Positions 16,433 through 25,688 of a stretch of DNA of 64,000 nt are shown piece after piece. The stretch covers positions 248,001-312,000 of the forward strand of contig CAVOTL010000001.1 in the NCBI GenBank assembly GCA_963699345.1. The letters are read 5' to 3'. Both the position numbers and the translations under genes were made by a program. Source of the DNA: Bog-756 sp963699345. GTDB taxonomy: Bacteria > Actinomycetota > Acidimicrobiia > Acidimicrobiales > RAAP-2. The number at the start of each line of letters is the position of its first letter. Position 1 is the first letter of the stretch. The notes under the pieces were generated by a model. It searched no databases and was not told where the DNA came from. It saw nothing but the letters and a program-made list of their open reading frames with translations.

Positions 16433-17456
16433 ATGGTCGAGCACACAGGTGGGAGCTGAACGACCACCGGTTGCGCAGCGAGGCGGGCCTGCCGGGGGGA
16501 CCGTGGCCCGGCGCCCGGGCCGAGGGACCTCCAGCGGTCCTTCCAGCTGGTGTTGGCCACCGTATGGCTCCTGGATGCCGTGCTGCAGCTGCAGCCGTTC
16601 ATGTTCACGCGTGGCAGCAACGGGTTCAGTGGCATGTTGCACTCGCTGGCCTCGGGTAACCCCGGGTGGATCGCCCACACCATCACCTGGAACGGATCGA
16701 TCGTCTACCACGAGCCCGTCCTGACCGATGCCCTGTTCGCGGGGGTGCAGTTCGTCATCGCCTTCGGCATCGTGTGGCAGCGCACCCTCAAGCCGGCGCT
16801 GGCGCTCTCCGTCGTCTGGTCGCTCGGCGTGTGGTGGTTCGGCGAAGGCCTGGGTGGGATCTTCAGCGGAGCCGCCACACCCTTCGGCGGCGGTCCCGGC
16901 GGTGTGCTCTTCTACGCCCTGCTGGCCGTGCTGCTGTGGCCGAGTGAGGGATCGGACCGTCCCTTCGTGGCCGCCCGAACCGTCGGCGTGCGATCCGCCA
17001 GGGCGGTGTGGGCGGTCACCTGGTGTCTGCTCGCCGTGCTCAGCCTGGTCGGTTCCGGCCGTCAGCCACAGGCCCTGCACGACCTCGTGGCCGGCCTCGA
17101 CAGCGGCCAACCGGGTTGGCTGGCGCACCTCGACCGGTCAACCGAGGTGTTCTTCCTCCACCACGGCACCGCCGCCGCCATCGGACTCGCCGGGGTGTGC
17201 CTGATCGTCGCCCTCGGCGTCTATCTGCCGGACCGGGTGACCCAGGTCACGCTGGTCCTGGCGATGGTGGTGTTCGCGACCATCTGGGTGGCGGTGCAGA
17301 ATTTCGGCGGGATCCTGGCCGGCGGTGCCACCGACCCCAACAGCGGACTGCTGGTCGTGCTCCTGGCCCTCGTCTACTGGCCGCTCTCCGCGGCGGATCG
17401 ACCGACGAGCCGGTCCGGCGCGCCGTGCGGTCACCGAGGAGGTCCCCGCGTCATGA
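16433..17456 (+). CDS. integral membrane protein with internal duplication, copper operon, frameshifted
   Basis: The central open part (from 16550) encodes about 290 residues with seven or more membrane helices. Two halves resemble each other: NPGWIAHTI ... GGIFSGAATPFGGGPGGVLFYALLAVLLWP in the first, QPGWLAHLD ... GGILAGGATDPNSGLLVVLLALVYWP in the second. AGGAGG at 16422-16427 followed by ATG 16433 marks the expected start, but a TGA at 16457 and a later frame change separate it from the main frame. Near 17400 another shift is needed to reach the TGA at 17454. The protein is common next to DUF5134 genes. Its function is unknown; a role in copper handling is inferred from context. Confidence 0.6.
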
Positions 17457-18132
17457 CCGGATCACCGACTCGTGGCTCTATCACCTGTTCGCGGTGCTCA
17501 TGCTGGCGGTCGCGGCCTACTGCCTCCTTCTCCTGTTCGTCTCCGCCAAGGAGCGCCGGATGTCGGGATGGGACGTGGACATCGCCCACATCGCCATGGG
17601 AATCGCCATGGCCGGCATGTTCATCACCGCCTGGGCGTTCGGTCCGGCCTGGGCCTGGGAACTGGTCTTCTTCGTGCTCATGATCTGGTTCATCGCCCGG
17701 AGTGTCCAATCGGTCCAGGAGTTCGGCATCCACCTGCCGCACTACGCCGTCCACGCGCTGATGAGCCTCGCGATGCTGCTGATGTTCTCCTTCCCCGGCG
17801 GTGCGTCGGGAGGGTCGGCACCGGCAATGGGGATGTCCGCGGCCGGTGGCTCCCGGCTCGACCCGGGGCTGTCACTGCTGCTGGCCTTCGCCTTCTTCGC
17901 GTCGGCCATCTTCACCCTGGCGTCGAACAGCAAGGGTGCCTCCCACCACGGGACCCATGTGCCGGAATACGCCCTGGTGGGGGCCGTGGACGGGGATGCC
18001 CCAACGGCGGCGTCCGAGCCGGTGCTCCAGGTGGGCGTGGTCGACCGGGTCGTAGCCGCCCCCTGGTTGGAGGACGCCAGCCACGTCGTGATGTGCATCG
18101 CCATGGGGCTCATGCTCATCCTGATGATCTAG
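17453..18132 (+). CDS. DUF5134 integral membrane protein
   Basis: About 226 residues with six to seven helices. ITDSWLYHLFAVLMLAVAAYC, GWDVDIAHIAMGIAMAGMF and LPHYAVHALMSLAMLLMF are the DUF5134 pattern, and a Met- and Gly-rich loop (GGSAPAMGMSAAGG) follows. The helices contain many His and Met residues (DIAHIAMG, HALMSLAML, SHVVMCIAMG) that could coordinate copper. The start is unclear: ATG 17453 overlaps the putative stop of the preceding gene (ATGA) but needs one inserted base; GTG 17425 is in frame without correction. The function of DUF5134 is not established. Confidence 0.65.
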
Positions 18133-18187
18133 GTGGCACCGGTGACGCCGCGGCCGACGCGCCGAACCCTCGTGGGCCCACCCGCCA

Positions 18188-18193
18188 TATGCT
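18188..18193 (+). promoter_or_regulatory. -10-like hexamer ahead of the HMA gene
   Basis: TATGCT ends 6 nt before ATG 18200, and no ribosome site is visible. This suggests a leaderless internal promoter within the copper operon. Confidence 0.35.
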
Positions 18194-18199
18194 CGTGGC

Positions 18200-18455
18200 A
18201 TGACCTCCGCCGACCAGACGGACGCCGCCGGCGTCATGACCGCCAGCCTCTCCATCGAGGGCATGCACTGTGGATCGTGCTCGGCACTGATCGAGGAGAC
18301 CCTGGTCGAGCAGTCCGGGCGTCGTCGAGGCGTCGGTCGACCTCGACGCGGCCCGGGCGGTCGTCCGCTTCGACGCCGGCCAGCTGGGCGTCAACGATCT
18401 GTGCGGCCTGGTCGGCAGCGTGGGCTACGAGGCGACCGTGCTCGAGACGACCTGA
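18200..18455 (+). CDS. heavy-metal-associated (HMA) copper chaperone, one-base frameshift
   Basis: About 85 residues once corrected. The first frame gives LSIEGMHCGSCSALIEETL with the metal-binding MHCGSC (GMxCxxC) motif. After an extra G in the GGG near 18317 the protein continues as VVEASVDLDAARAVVRF and VNDLCGLVGSVGYEATVLE, the ferredoxin-like betaalphabetabetaalphabeta ending. This is a CopZ-type chaperone that would deliver Cu(I) to the ATPase encoded 2 nt downstream. The stop is TGA 18453-18455. The apparent fusion with the ATPase is created only by the frameshift. Confidence 0.75.
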
Positions 18456-18457
18456 CC

Positions 18458-21135
18458 GTGTCCGGGGACCTCGGGCTGACCGGCACCGTCGGGACCACGC
18501 TGGCCGAGGACGAGCACCACCTCGAGACCCTCGAGCTGGCCATCGGCGGCATGCACTGCAGTGCCTGCTCGACCCGGGTGCAGCGGGCCCTCGGGCGTCA
18601 CGGTGGCGTCGCGTCGGCCGCGGTCAACCTGGCCACCACGCGGGCCTTCGTCACCTACGACCCGGAGCGCACGGCGCCCGACGACCTCTGTGCGGTGGTC
18701 GACGCCGCCGGCTACACGGCGGCCCCGGCCGAGCACGGGCAGGGACCGGTGGACAGCGATGACGACCGGTGGGGGTTGCGGGTGGCGATCTCGTGGCCGC
18801 TGGCCCTGATCGCGCTGGTGGTGGCCCTGGTGGCCCCGGAGACGTCGACCTCGGGGTGGACCGTCCTCGTCCTGGCGCTCGCCGTCGAGATCATCGGCGG
18901 TTGGCCGTTCCTGCGCAACGCCGCCCGACTGGCGCGCCACGGCGCCACCAACATGGACACGCTCATCGCCCTCGGCACCCTCGCCGCCCTGTCGGTCAGC
19001 GCCGTCGAGGCCATCGCCCTGGGTGGCCGCCACGTCCACCTGGGCGGCTCCGGAGCCTTCGCCGCCCGCCTGCACGGGGTCATGGCCCCCCTCATCGTGG
19101 CCATCGTCGCCTCGGGTAGGGCCGTCGAGGCCCGGGCCCGGTCCCGGGCCGCCGACGCGCTGCATTCGCTGCTCGCCCTGCGTCCACCGTGGGCCCGGGT
19201 GGTGCGCGGGTCCGACGACGAGGTCGGCGAGCTGGTCGCCCCCGAGAGCGTGCCCGTCGGGGCCCTCGTGCGGGTCCGGGCCGGCGAGTCGGTTCCGCTG
19301 GACGCCACCATCGTGGTCGGTTACTCGTCGGTCGACGAGTCGATGCTGACCGGCGAGCCCCTGCCCGTCGAGAAGTCGCCGGGGGACACCGTGACCGGAG
19401 GCACGCTCAACGGTAACGGGGTGCTGGTGACCTCCGTCGACGCCATCGCCTCGGAGTCCGTCCTGGCCCGACTCCAGCGTCTCGTGGAAGAGGCCCAGCG
19501 CGACCGACCGCCCATCCAGGCGGTGGCCGACCGCATCAGCGAGATCTTCGTCCCCGTCGTCCTCGGTGCCTCGTTCCTCACCTTCCTGATCTGGTGGTTG
19601 GTCGTGGGCGATGTCGGGCACCGCGGTGCTGAGCGGCGTGGCCCTGCTGCTCGTGGCCTGTCCGTGCGCCATGGGCTTGGCCGCCCCGGTGGCCATGATG
19701 GCGGGATCCGGGCGGGCGTCCGCCCTCGGCATCTTCATCCGCAGCGGTGACGCCCTCGAGCGACTGGCCCACGTCGACACCGTGGTCTTCGACAAGACGG
19801 GTACCTTGACCGAACGTACGGCGACGGTCAGCGACGTCACCCCGGGCCCGGGCGTCACCGCCTCGGACGTGCTCGAACTGGCCGCCGCCGTCGAAGCCGA
19901 GAGCGACCATCCCATCGCCTCCGCCATCCGCGACGCCGCGGTCGGCCGGTTCCGGGCGACCGACGTGGAGTCCACCCCCGGGATCGGGGTGACCGGGACC
20001 GTCGACGGGGTGACGGTGCGGGTCCGCCGCCCCGATGGCGTGGCGCTGCCCGACGGCCTGTCGGCGGCCATGGAGGACCGCCTCGGGAGAGGGGAGACGG
20101 TGGTGCTGGTCGAGCGCGAGGGCACGGTCGTGGGGTGCGTGGCCGTCACCACCCCGCTCCGTCCTGAAGCGGTCGACGTGGTCGCCCGGCTCCAGCAGTC
20201 GGGCCTGGCCACGACCATCCTGAGCGGCGACGCCGCCGGTGCGGTGGCCACGGTGGCCGGCCAGCTGGGCATCGCCGACGCCGAGGGCGGCCTCCACCCG
20301 GACGGCAAGTTGGCCGCCATCGGTGCCCTGCGGGCCGCCGGCCGCACCACGGTCATGGTGGGCGACGGGGTCAACGACGCCCCGGCGCTCAGTGCGGCCG
20401 ACGTCGGTTGTGCCATCGGCAGCGGATCCCAGGTGGCCGTGGCCAACAGCGACGTCACCCTCGTCGGCTCCGATCTGTGGGGGGTCCCGGCCGCCGTCGG
20501 GATCGCCGGATCGACGTACACGGTGATCCTGCAGAACTTCGGCTGGGCGGCCGGCTACAACATCTCGGCCCTCCCGCTCGCCGCCTTCGGACTGCTGGAC
20601 CCGCTCGTCGCCGCCGTGGCCATGGGTCTGTCGAGCATCGTCGTGGTGCTGAACAGTCTCCGTCTGACCCGGTTGGGCCGCTCGGGACTCTCGTCGGTCC
20701 GTTCCCCGCTGGTCACCCGGGGCCGACGCAGCATCGTCGCCTCGGTGCTGCTGCCCGTGGTGTTCTTCGCCGCGCTGACCGGGGTGTCCCAGATCATCTC
20801 GCCGGCCCGTGGCCAATCGCTGCTTCCCGACGCTGCCGACGATCTCGACGGTCGCCCTCCCACACGGGGACCAGGCGCAGTTCTACCTGGACCCGGGACG
20901 CAGCGGCGTCAACCAGGCCCACCTCTTCCTCACGGGTCCGGACGCCGATTCCATCATGCCGACACTGGAGGGCTCGCACGCCGGAGCCCCGTACCAGTCG
21001 TTCCGCCAGTACCGGGACAGTCCGGGCCACTTCATCGCCGTGGTGGTCCTGTCCTCGGGCGCCTGGCGATTCCGCATAACCTCCACCGTCCGAGGGAGCG
21101 CCAGCCACTTCACCGTGGACCGGGTGATTCCCTGA
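18458..21135 (+). CDS. copA: CopA-type P1B ATPase with C-terminal extracytoplasmic domain, two frameshifts
   Basis: The corrected product is about 890 residues. Order: HMA domain (IGGMHCSACSTRVQRAL, residues 25-95), two helices, the transport core with MDTLIALGTLAAL, TGEPLPVEKSPGD (actuator), CPC in LLVACPCAMGLAAPVAM, phosphorylation site FDKTGTLTE, ESDHPIASAI, and GDGVNDAPAL. CPC and the HMA domain mark a Cu(I) exporter. Frame changes are needed near 19605 (before SGTAVLSGVALLLV) and 20843 (LLP to TLPTISTVALPHG). The last 100 residues (QAQFYLDPGRSGVNQAHLFL...) look like the CopC/YtkA-like domain of copper importers, placed outside the membrane. GTG 18458 follows the chaperone stop by 2 nt. 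Confidence 0.8.
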
Positions 21136-21156
21136 GCCGGTCGAGAGGACCCCGAC

Positions 21157-21606
21157 ATGCCGATCCCCTGCCCCAATCCCAAGTGCACGTGTGTGGACTG
21201 CCAGTGCGGTCCCACCTGCAAGTGCGGGGTACTGCGGCTCGGGACCCTCGAGCGGCGGGTGATGGACGTCATGTGGGAGGCATCCGGCCACGACCGCACC
21301 GGCCGGGAGGTGGCCGACGCCTTCCCCGATTACGCCTACACGACGCTGTCCACGGTGCTCGACCGGCTCGTGACCAAGGAGCTGCTCGACCGGCGCCAGG
21401 ACGGCCGCGTCATCCACTACTCGGCGACCAATACGCGGGCGGTCCACACGGCCCTGCTCATGCGCGAGGCACTGGATGCCACCCGGGACCCGGACGCGGC
21501 GCTGGCCTGCTTCGCCCAGGGTCTGCCCGAGGCGCACGTCGAGGCCCTCCGGACCGCCCTGGACGATCGCCGGCATGAACGGCGGGCGGAGCCACCTGGC
21601 GGTTGA
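21157..21606 (+). CDS. BlaI/MecI/CopY-family repressor with Cys-rich N-terminus
   Basis: 149 residues. The N-terminal 24 residues contain seven cysteines at about 5, 10, 12, 15, 17, 21 and 23 (KCTCVDCQCGPTCKCG), a likely metal-thiolate cluster. The winged helix follows: LRLGTLERRVMDVMWEA, DAFPDYAYTTLSTVLDRLVTKELLDRR, then the wing QDGRVIHYSA. CopY sensors carry Cys pairs at the C-terminus; here they precede the DNA-binding domain. It would repress the metal operon until Cu(I) (or Ag/Zn) binds. It is the last gene of the cluster, 21 nt after copA, with a strong hairpin downstream. Confidence 0.85.
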   Translation: MPIPCPNPKCTCVDCQCGPTCKCGVLRLGTLERRVMDVMWEASGHDRTGREVADAFPDYAYTTLSTVLDRLVTKELLDRRQDGRVIHYSATNTRAVHTALLMREALDATRDPDAALACFAQGLPEAHVEALRTALDDRRHERRAEPPGG

Positions 21607-21691
21607 CCCTCGGCCCGGAGCCGTCAGCGGGCGATTCCCGGGTCGCCGACCCACACCACGGCCGGGCGTCAGCCGCCGGTCGTCGACTGGT

Positions 21692-21727
21692 CGAGGCCGG
21701 TCTCCTGGTCGAAGGAGACCGGCCTCG
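21692..21727. terminator. 15-bp perfect hairpin between convergent genes
   Basis: CGAGGCCGGTCTCCT (21692-21706) and AGGAGACCGGCCTCG (21713-21727) are exact inverted copies around a 6-nt loop. The hairpin lies between the repressor gene and the convergent phosphoesterase gene and can act on both strands. No T-tract follows, so termination efficiency is uncertain. Confidence 0.6.
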
Positions 21728-21763
21728 CCGATGGAATCGGGCGCGTGGCGACGATCGCCGGGG

Positions 21764-23224
21764 CTACTTGGCCGTCGTGGAGAACACGCCGGTGTCGAAG
21801 GTCGAGGTGACGGTGGCCGCTTCGCCGAGGCGGGGGAAGCCGAACAGGTCCTCGATCGACGCCAGCATGGAGTAGTGGTTGAGGGCCGTGGTGTCCTTGG
21901 TGCCGGGGGTGATGAACGGCGACACCATGACCGTGCCGATCAGCCCCCCGCCCGGACCGGTCTGCCCGTTGCCCCCGGCGTCGGCGGCCGGACCCACCGT
22001 CTCGCCGCAGCAGGCCCGGGCATCCGACAGGTCGGACTCGTCGAACGTCACGATCAGGAGTCCGTCCTGCTTGAAGGCCGGTGACGCTTCGATCAGCGGT
22101 ACCCATGTCTGGAGGAAGGCGTTCTGGTCGGCCACGGCCGAGGTGGAGGGCGCCGTCTCGTTGGTGCACGGGTAGTCATGGCCGTCGTTGCAGAGATTGG
22201 GGGTGATGAAGCTGTAGTTGGGCGTCGTGGTCACGGACGCGAGGTCGGTGGCCAGTCCGGTCACCCCGGCCGGCGTTCCGGCGGGAAGGGTGCCGTCGGT
22301 GGTGCCGAGCGGGACGACGTCGTTGTTGCACAGGGCCGAGTCGTCGGTGATCGAGTGGAAGTAGACGAACGGATCGTGCCGGGCCGCGTAGCCGTCCCCG
22401 GGCACCGCGAACAGCGTGTTGTCCGACTGGTTGTCGCCGGCGTAGCCGCAGGTGGTCGATTCGCGGGTGGGGTCGTTGCCCATGTCCTCCATGTACCCCT
22501 TCCAGGTGTAGCCGGCGGCGTCGAGCTGGCCGGGGAGGGTGGGCACGTCCGCCGGGTACTCGCACCCCGCGCCCTGCTGGATGCCGTCGATCAGGCCGTC
22601 GCCGGCCGGGAAGTCGGCGAACCCGCTCGCCGCGCAGTCGAGCTGGTTGTCGCTGTTCGGCGGCTGTCCCGAGATCATGGCCACGTAGTTGTCGTTGGAG
22701 TAGTGGCCGATCCCGTAGTACTTCTTCAACAGGATGCCCTGGGAGGGAAGCGTGGTGGCGAGGTAGGGGTCGACCGACGGGTTGCCGAACGTGGCCTTGT
22801 AGCCCTCGTTCTCCAGCGTGATGACGAAGACGTGGCGGATCTCGGGCAGACCCTGGACCTTCAGGGTCAGGGTCTGGTCGGTGGTGGCGACCGTGTTGGT
22901 CGCCTGCAGGCCGATGGTGAGCACGGCGCCGTAGGTCTCGGTGCCGCTCAGCGTGGCGGTGCCGTTGCCGTTGTCGACGAGCGACAGGCCGGCCGGCAGG
23001 GTGCCGGTCGCGGTGATGGCGGCCACCGGATTGGCCTTGGTCGTGACGGTGTACGTGACCGTCCCGGTCGCGACCGTGGCCGTGGACTTCGATTTGAAGA
23101 CCGGCGCACTCGGTTGTTTGCCCTGGGACGATGCCTGGGCCGGCCCGGCGGAGGCGAGCGCCACCGTCGATCCCAGCACGGTCAGGGTGGCCAAGGCCAC
23201 GATCACATGACGACGAACCCGCAT
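21764..23224 (-). CDS. secreted phosphoesterase (phospholipase C/acid phosphatase family) with Ig-like domain
   Basis: 486 residues. A signal peptide ends near residue 30 (VALASAGPAQA). Residues 45-125 form a putative immunoglobulin-like (He_PIG) domain with VTTKANPVAAITATGTLPAG. Residues 130-486 form the PF04185-type phosphoesterase: VFVITLENEGYKATFG (nucleophile region), GIGHYSNDNYVAMISG, and LLIVTFDESD with NHYSMLASIEDLFG (metal ligands). Such enzymes hydrolyse phospholipids or phosphomonoesters outside the cell. GGGGAG precedes ATG 23224. No phosphate-regulon genes are nearby; a PhoP box was not identified. Confidence 0.85.
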   Translation of the reverse strand: MRVRRHVIVALATLTVLGSTVALASAGPAQASSQGKQPSAPVFKSKSTATVATGTVTYTVTTKANPVAAITATGTLPAGLSLVDNGNGTATLSGTETYGAVLTIGLQATNTVATTDQTLTLKVQGLPEIRHVFVITLENEGYKATFGNPSVDPYLATTLPSQGILLKKYYGIGHYSNDNYVAMISGQPPNSDNQLDCAASGFADFPAGDGLIDGIQQGAGCEYPADVPTLPGQLDAAGYTWKGYMEDMGNDPTRESTTCGYAGDNQSDNTLFAVPGDGYAARHDPFVYFHSITDDSALCNNDVVPLGTTDGTLPAGTPAGVTGLATDLASVTTTPNYSFITPNLCNDGHDYPCTNETAPSTSAVADQNAFLQTWVPLIEASPAFKQDGLLIVTFDESDLSDARACCGETVGPAADAGGNGQTGPGGGLIGTVMVSPFITPGTKDTTALNHYSMLASIEDLFGFPRLGEAATVTSTFDTGVFSTTAK

Positions 23225-23602
23225 CGAGCTGCTCCCCCTGTTGAGCGGTGACCCCGCACGGGTGTGCGGGGGGCGGCCCGGTACTGTCCACCCCCGGAGC
23301 CCCGGACGTTTCTAGCACCGGTGCCGGGGCCCGGTGGCGACGATGGGAGATCGGCCACTCGGCGTGGCGATCCCGGTCACGCCGCGTGCGACCGCGTGGG
23401 GCCGCGTGTGGTCGGCGTGGCGGTTCCACCCCTGTGGGGCCACCGGCCCCTAATGTTCAGTCCACAGCGGACGCTTCCGGGGCCGTCGAATCGGGTGGGG
23501 GCACCGCGAGCCGATGCTGCAGTTCCACCAGGATCACCTCGTCCGTCGGCCCGTGCCCGTCCATGGCGAGCCGTAACACCCCCGGGAGTCCGCACCGCCG
23601 TG
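23225..23602. other. 378-bp gap with no supportable gene
   Basis: The stretch upstream of the phosphoesterase must hold the promoters of that gene and of the small HTH gene. No convincing coding region, palindrome or -35/-10 pair stands out. Confidence 0.35.
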
Positions 23603-23847
23603 ATGCCACAGACGTTGGGCGACAGGCTCGACGAAGCCATGCGGGTCCGACAGCACGACACCGCGACGGCCGCCCGCGTGCTCGGCGTCTCCACCTCCGA
23701 GGTGCTGCTGTGGATGCACGACATGCAGACCCCGATCCCGACCAGTGCGAGCCCCTGCTCGACTACCTGGTGGTGGAGGACCGGCACCTGCGGGGCCTCA
23801 TCCTGCGCAGCCAGATGCGTCGCATGCAGATGCGGATCCGGTCGTAG
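23603..23847 (+). CDS. small helix-turn-helix (XRE-like) protein, one-base frameshift
   Basis: About 81 residues after correction. LGDRLDEAMRVRQHDTATAA and RVLGVSTSEVLLWMHDMQTP form a Cro/C1-type HTH. In the present frame the protein becomes nonsense at about 23740, but adding one C to the run at ATCCCGACC restores IPDQCEPLLDYLVVEDRHLRG and LILRSQMRRMQMRIRS. It is small enough to be a DNA-binding protein without an effector domain. It lies 135 bp upstream of cysK on the same strand; regulation of cysteine genes is possible but not shown. Confidence 0.5.
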
Positions 23848-23921
23848 GACGCCGGCGGACCCCCGGGACCGGACCCGGTGGGCGGCCGGCCGATGCGGGC
23901 TCCCGGTGCGAAAGCCGATAG

Positions 23922-23939
23922 ATTGAGTCGGGATTCAAT
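23922..23939 (+). promoter_or_regulatory. dyad upstream of cysK, candidate Rrf2-type operator
   Basis: ATTGAGTC-GG-GATTCAAT: two 8-bp arms with one mismatch, ending 43 nt before the cysK ATG. Rrf2-family regulators (IscR, CymR) that control Fe-S and cysteine genes bind AT-rich dyads of this general shape. No Rrf2 gene is in the window. Confidence 0.45.
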
Positions 23940-23982
23940 GCTGCGGTCGACCGTCGGCCGCCGGCAGGCGAAAGGGACCGGC

Positions 23983-24916
23983 ATGCGCATCGCGGACGAC
24001 ATCACCCAGCTCATCGGGGGGACACCGCTCGTCGCCCTCCGGCACGTCCCCGATGGTGCCGGGGCCCGCATCGCCGCCAAGCTCGAGTTCTTCAACCCGG
24101 CGGGCAGCGTCAAGGACCGTATCGCCGTCTCGATGATCGATGCCGCCGAGGAGGCGGGCCTGCTGCACCCGGGCACCACGGTGGTGGAGCCGACCAGTGG
24201 GAACACGGGTATCGCCCTCGCCATGGTGTGTGCGGCCCGGGGCTACAAGTGCATCTTCACGATGCCCGAGACGATGAGCAAGGAGCGCCGGATGCTGCTG
24301 CGCGGCTACGGCGCCGAGCTGGTCCTCACGCCCGGCCCCGACGGCATGGGCGGTGCCATCGCCAAGGCGACGGAGATCGCCAAGGGCGACGGCGACTTCT
24401 TCATGCCCCAGCAGTTCGAGAACCCCGCCAACCCGGCCGTCCACGCCCGGACCACCGCCGAGGAGATCTGGTCGGACACCGATGGTGAGGTGGACGTCCT
24501 GGTGGCCGGCGTGGGGACCGGCGGCACCATCACCGGGGTCGGACACGTGCTGCAGCGAGCGCAAGCCCGGTGTGCAGATCGTGGCCGTGGAGCCGGCCGC
24601 GTCGCCGGTGCTGTCCGGCGGGGCCAAGGGACCCCACCCGATCCAGGGGATCGGGGCCGGCTTCGTGCCCCCCATCCTCGACACCGCCGTCTACGACGAG
24701 ATCATCGCCGTCGAGAACCAGGACGCGTTCGACACCGCCCACCGCATGGCCCACGAGGAGGGACTCCTGGTGGGGATCTCGTCGGGCGCCGCCACCTGGG
24801 CCGCCGTGCAGGTGGCCCAGCGTCCGGAGAACGCCGGCAAGCTCGTGGTCGTCATCATCCCGTCCTTCGGCGAGCGCTACCTCAGCACCGCCCTCTTCGA
24901 GGGACTCGGCGACTGA
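23983..24916 (+). CDS. cysK: cysteine synthase A (O-acetylserine sulfhydrylase), one-base frameshift
   Basis: About 310 residues when corrected, the normal CysK length. Motifs: ITQLIGGTPLVALRHV, the PLP lysine in NPAGSVKDRIAVSMI, the substrate loop EPTSGNTGIALAM, the phosphate loop GVGTGGTITGVGHVL, and SGAATWAAVQVA with the PLP-N1 serine. The frame changes near 24553, between GHVL and SERKPGVQIVAVEP. It makes L-cysteine from O-acetylserine and sulfide. It is co-transcribed with cysE, 2 nt downstream, and preceded by the dyad at 23922-23939. Confidence 0.85.
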
Positions 24917-24918
24917 CG

Positions 24919-25648
24919 GTGCTGGCGACGCTGCGTCGCGACGTGGCGGCGGTCCGCCAGCGGGACCCGGCGGCGCGCTCCGATGCCGAGGTGGTTCTGT
25001 GCTATCCCGGCCTCCACGCCGTGTGGGGTCACCGGCTCGCCCACCGGCTCTGGACCGGCGGCCACCGCCTGGCCGCCCGGTTGGTGTCCACCGTGGTGCG
25101 GGCCTGGACGGCGGTGGACATCCATCCCGGGGCGACCATCGGCCAGGGGTTGTTCATCGACCACGCCCTGGGCGTCGTGATCGGCGAGACGGCGGTGATC
25201 GGCGACGACGTCACCCTGTACCAGGGGGTGACGCTGGGCGGCACCAGCCTGGAACGGGGCAAGCGGCATCCCACCCTCGGCGACCGCGTCACCATCGGGG
25301 CCGGGGCCAAGGTGCTCGGCCCGATCGAGCGTGGGATCCGGGAGCCGGGTCGGGGCCAACGCCGTGGTGGTCCGGGACGTGCCGCCCGACTCGGTGGTGG
25401 TGGGGGTGCCCGGCCAGGTCATCGCCCGCAGCCGGCCCCGGAGCGACTCGTCGGTGACGGATCTCGACGACGCCCTGCTGCCCGACCTGGTCGGCGTCAC
25501 ACTCGGGGCGTTGCAACGTCAGGTGGATGCCCTGGAGCGTGAGGTGGGGGAGCGTGCCGGCGCCGGTGGGTCGGACGAACGGGTGCGGGTGCCCGAGATC
25601 CGCCCCGACGAGTCCGGTGTCTGGAAGGGCGAGGACTTCTCGATCTGA
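24919..25648 (+). CDS. cysE: serine O-acetyltransferase, one-base frameshift
   Basis: About 240 residues when corrected. The left-handed beta-helix hexapeptides are clear: IHPGATIGQGLFIDHALGVV, IGETAVIGDDVTLYQGVTLG and TIGAGAKVLGPIEV, with the catalytic His in the IDHA segment. A frame change near 25337 joins this to SGSRVGANAVVVRDVPPDSVV. The C-terminal tail KGEDFSI ends in isoleucine, which in CysE inserts into the CysK active site to form the cysteine synthase complex. It supplies O-acetylserine. GTG 24919 is 2 nt after the cysK stop. Confidence 0.85.
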
Positions 25649-25688
25649 GCCCGGTCCGGGGCCGCTCGTGCCGGCGGCCCGGCGGTGC

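Noticed and set aside
18200..19750. A single HMA-ATPase fusion starting at 18200
   Set aside because: The join is produced by an extra G near 18317. After correction the chaperone ends at 18455 and the ATPase starts at 18458.
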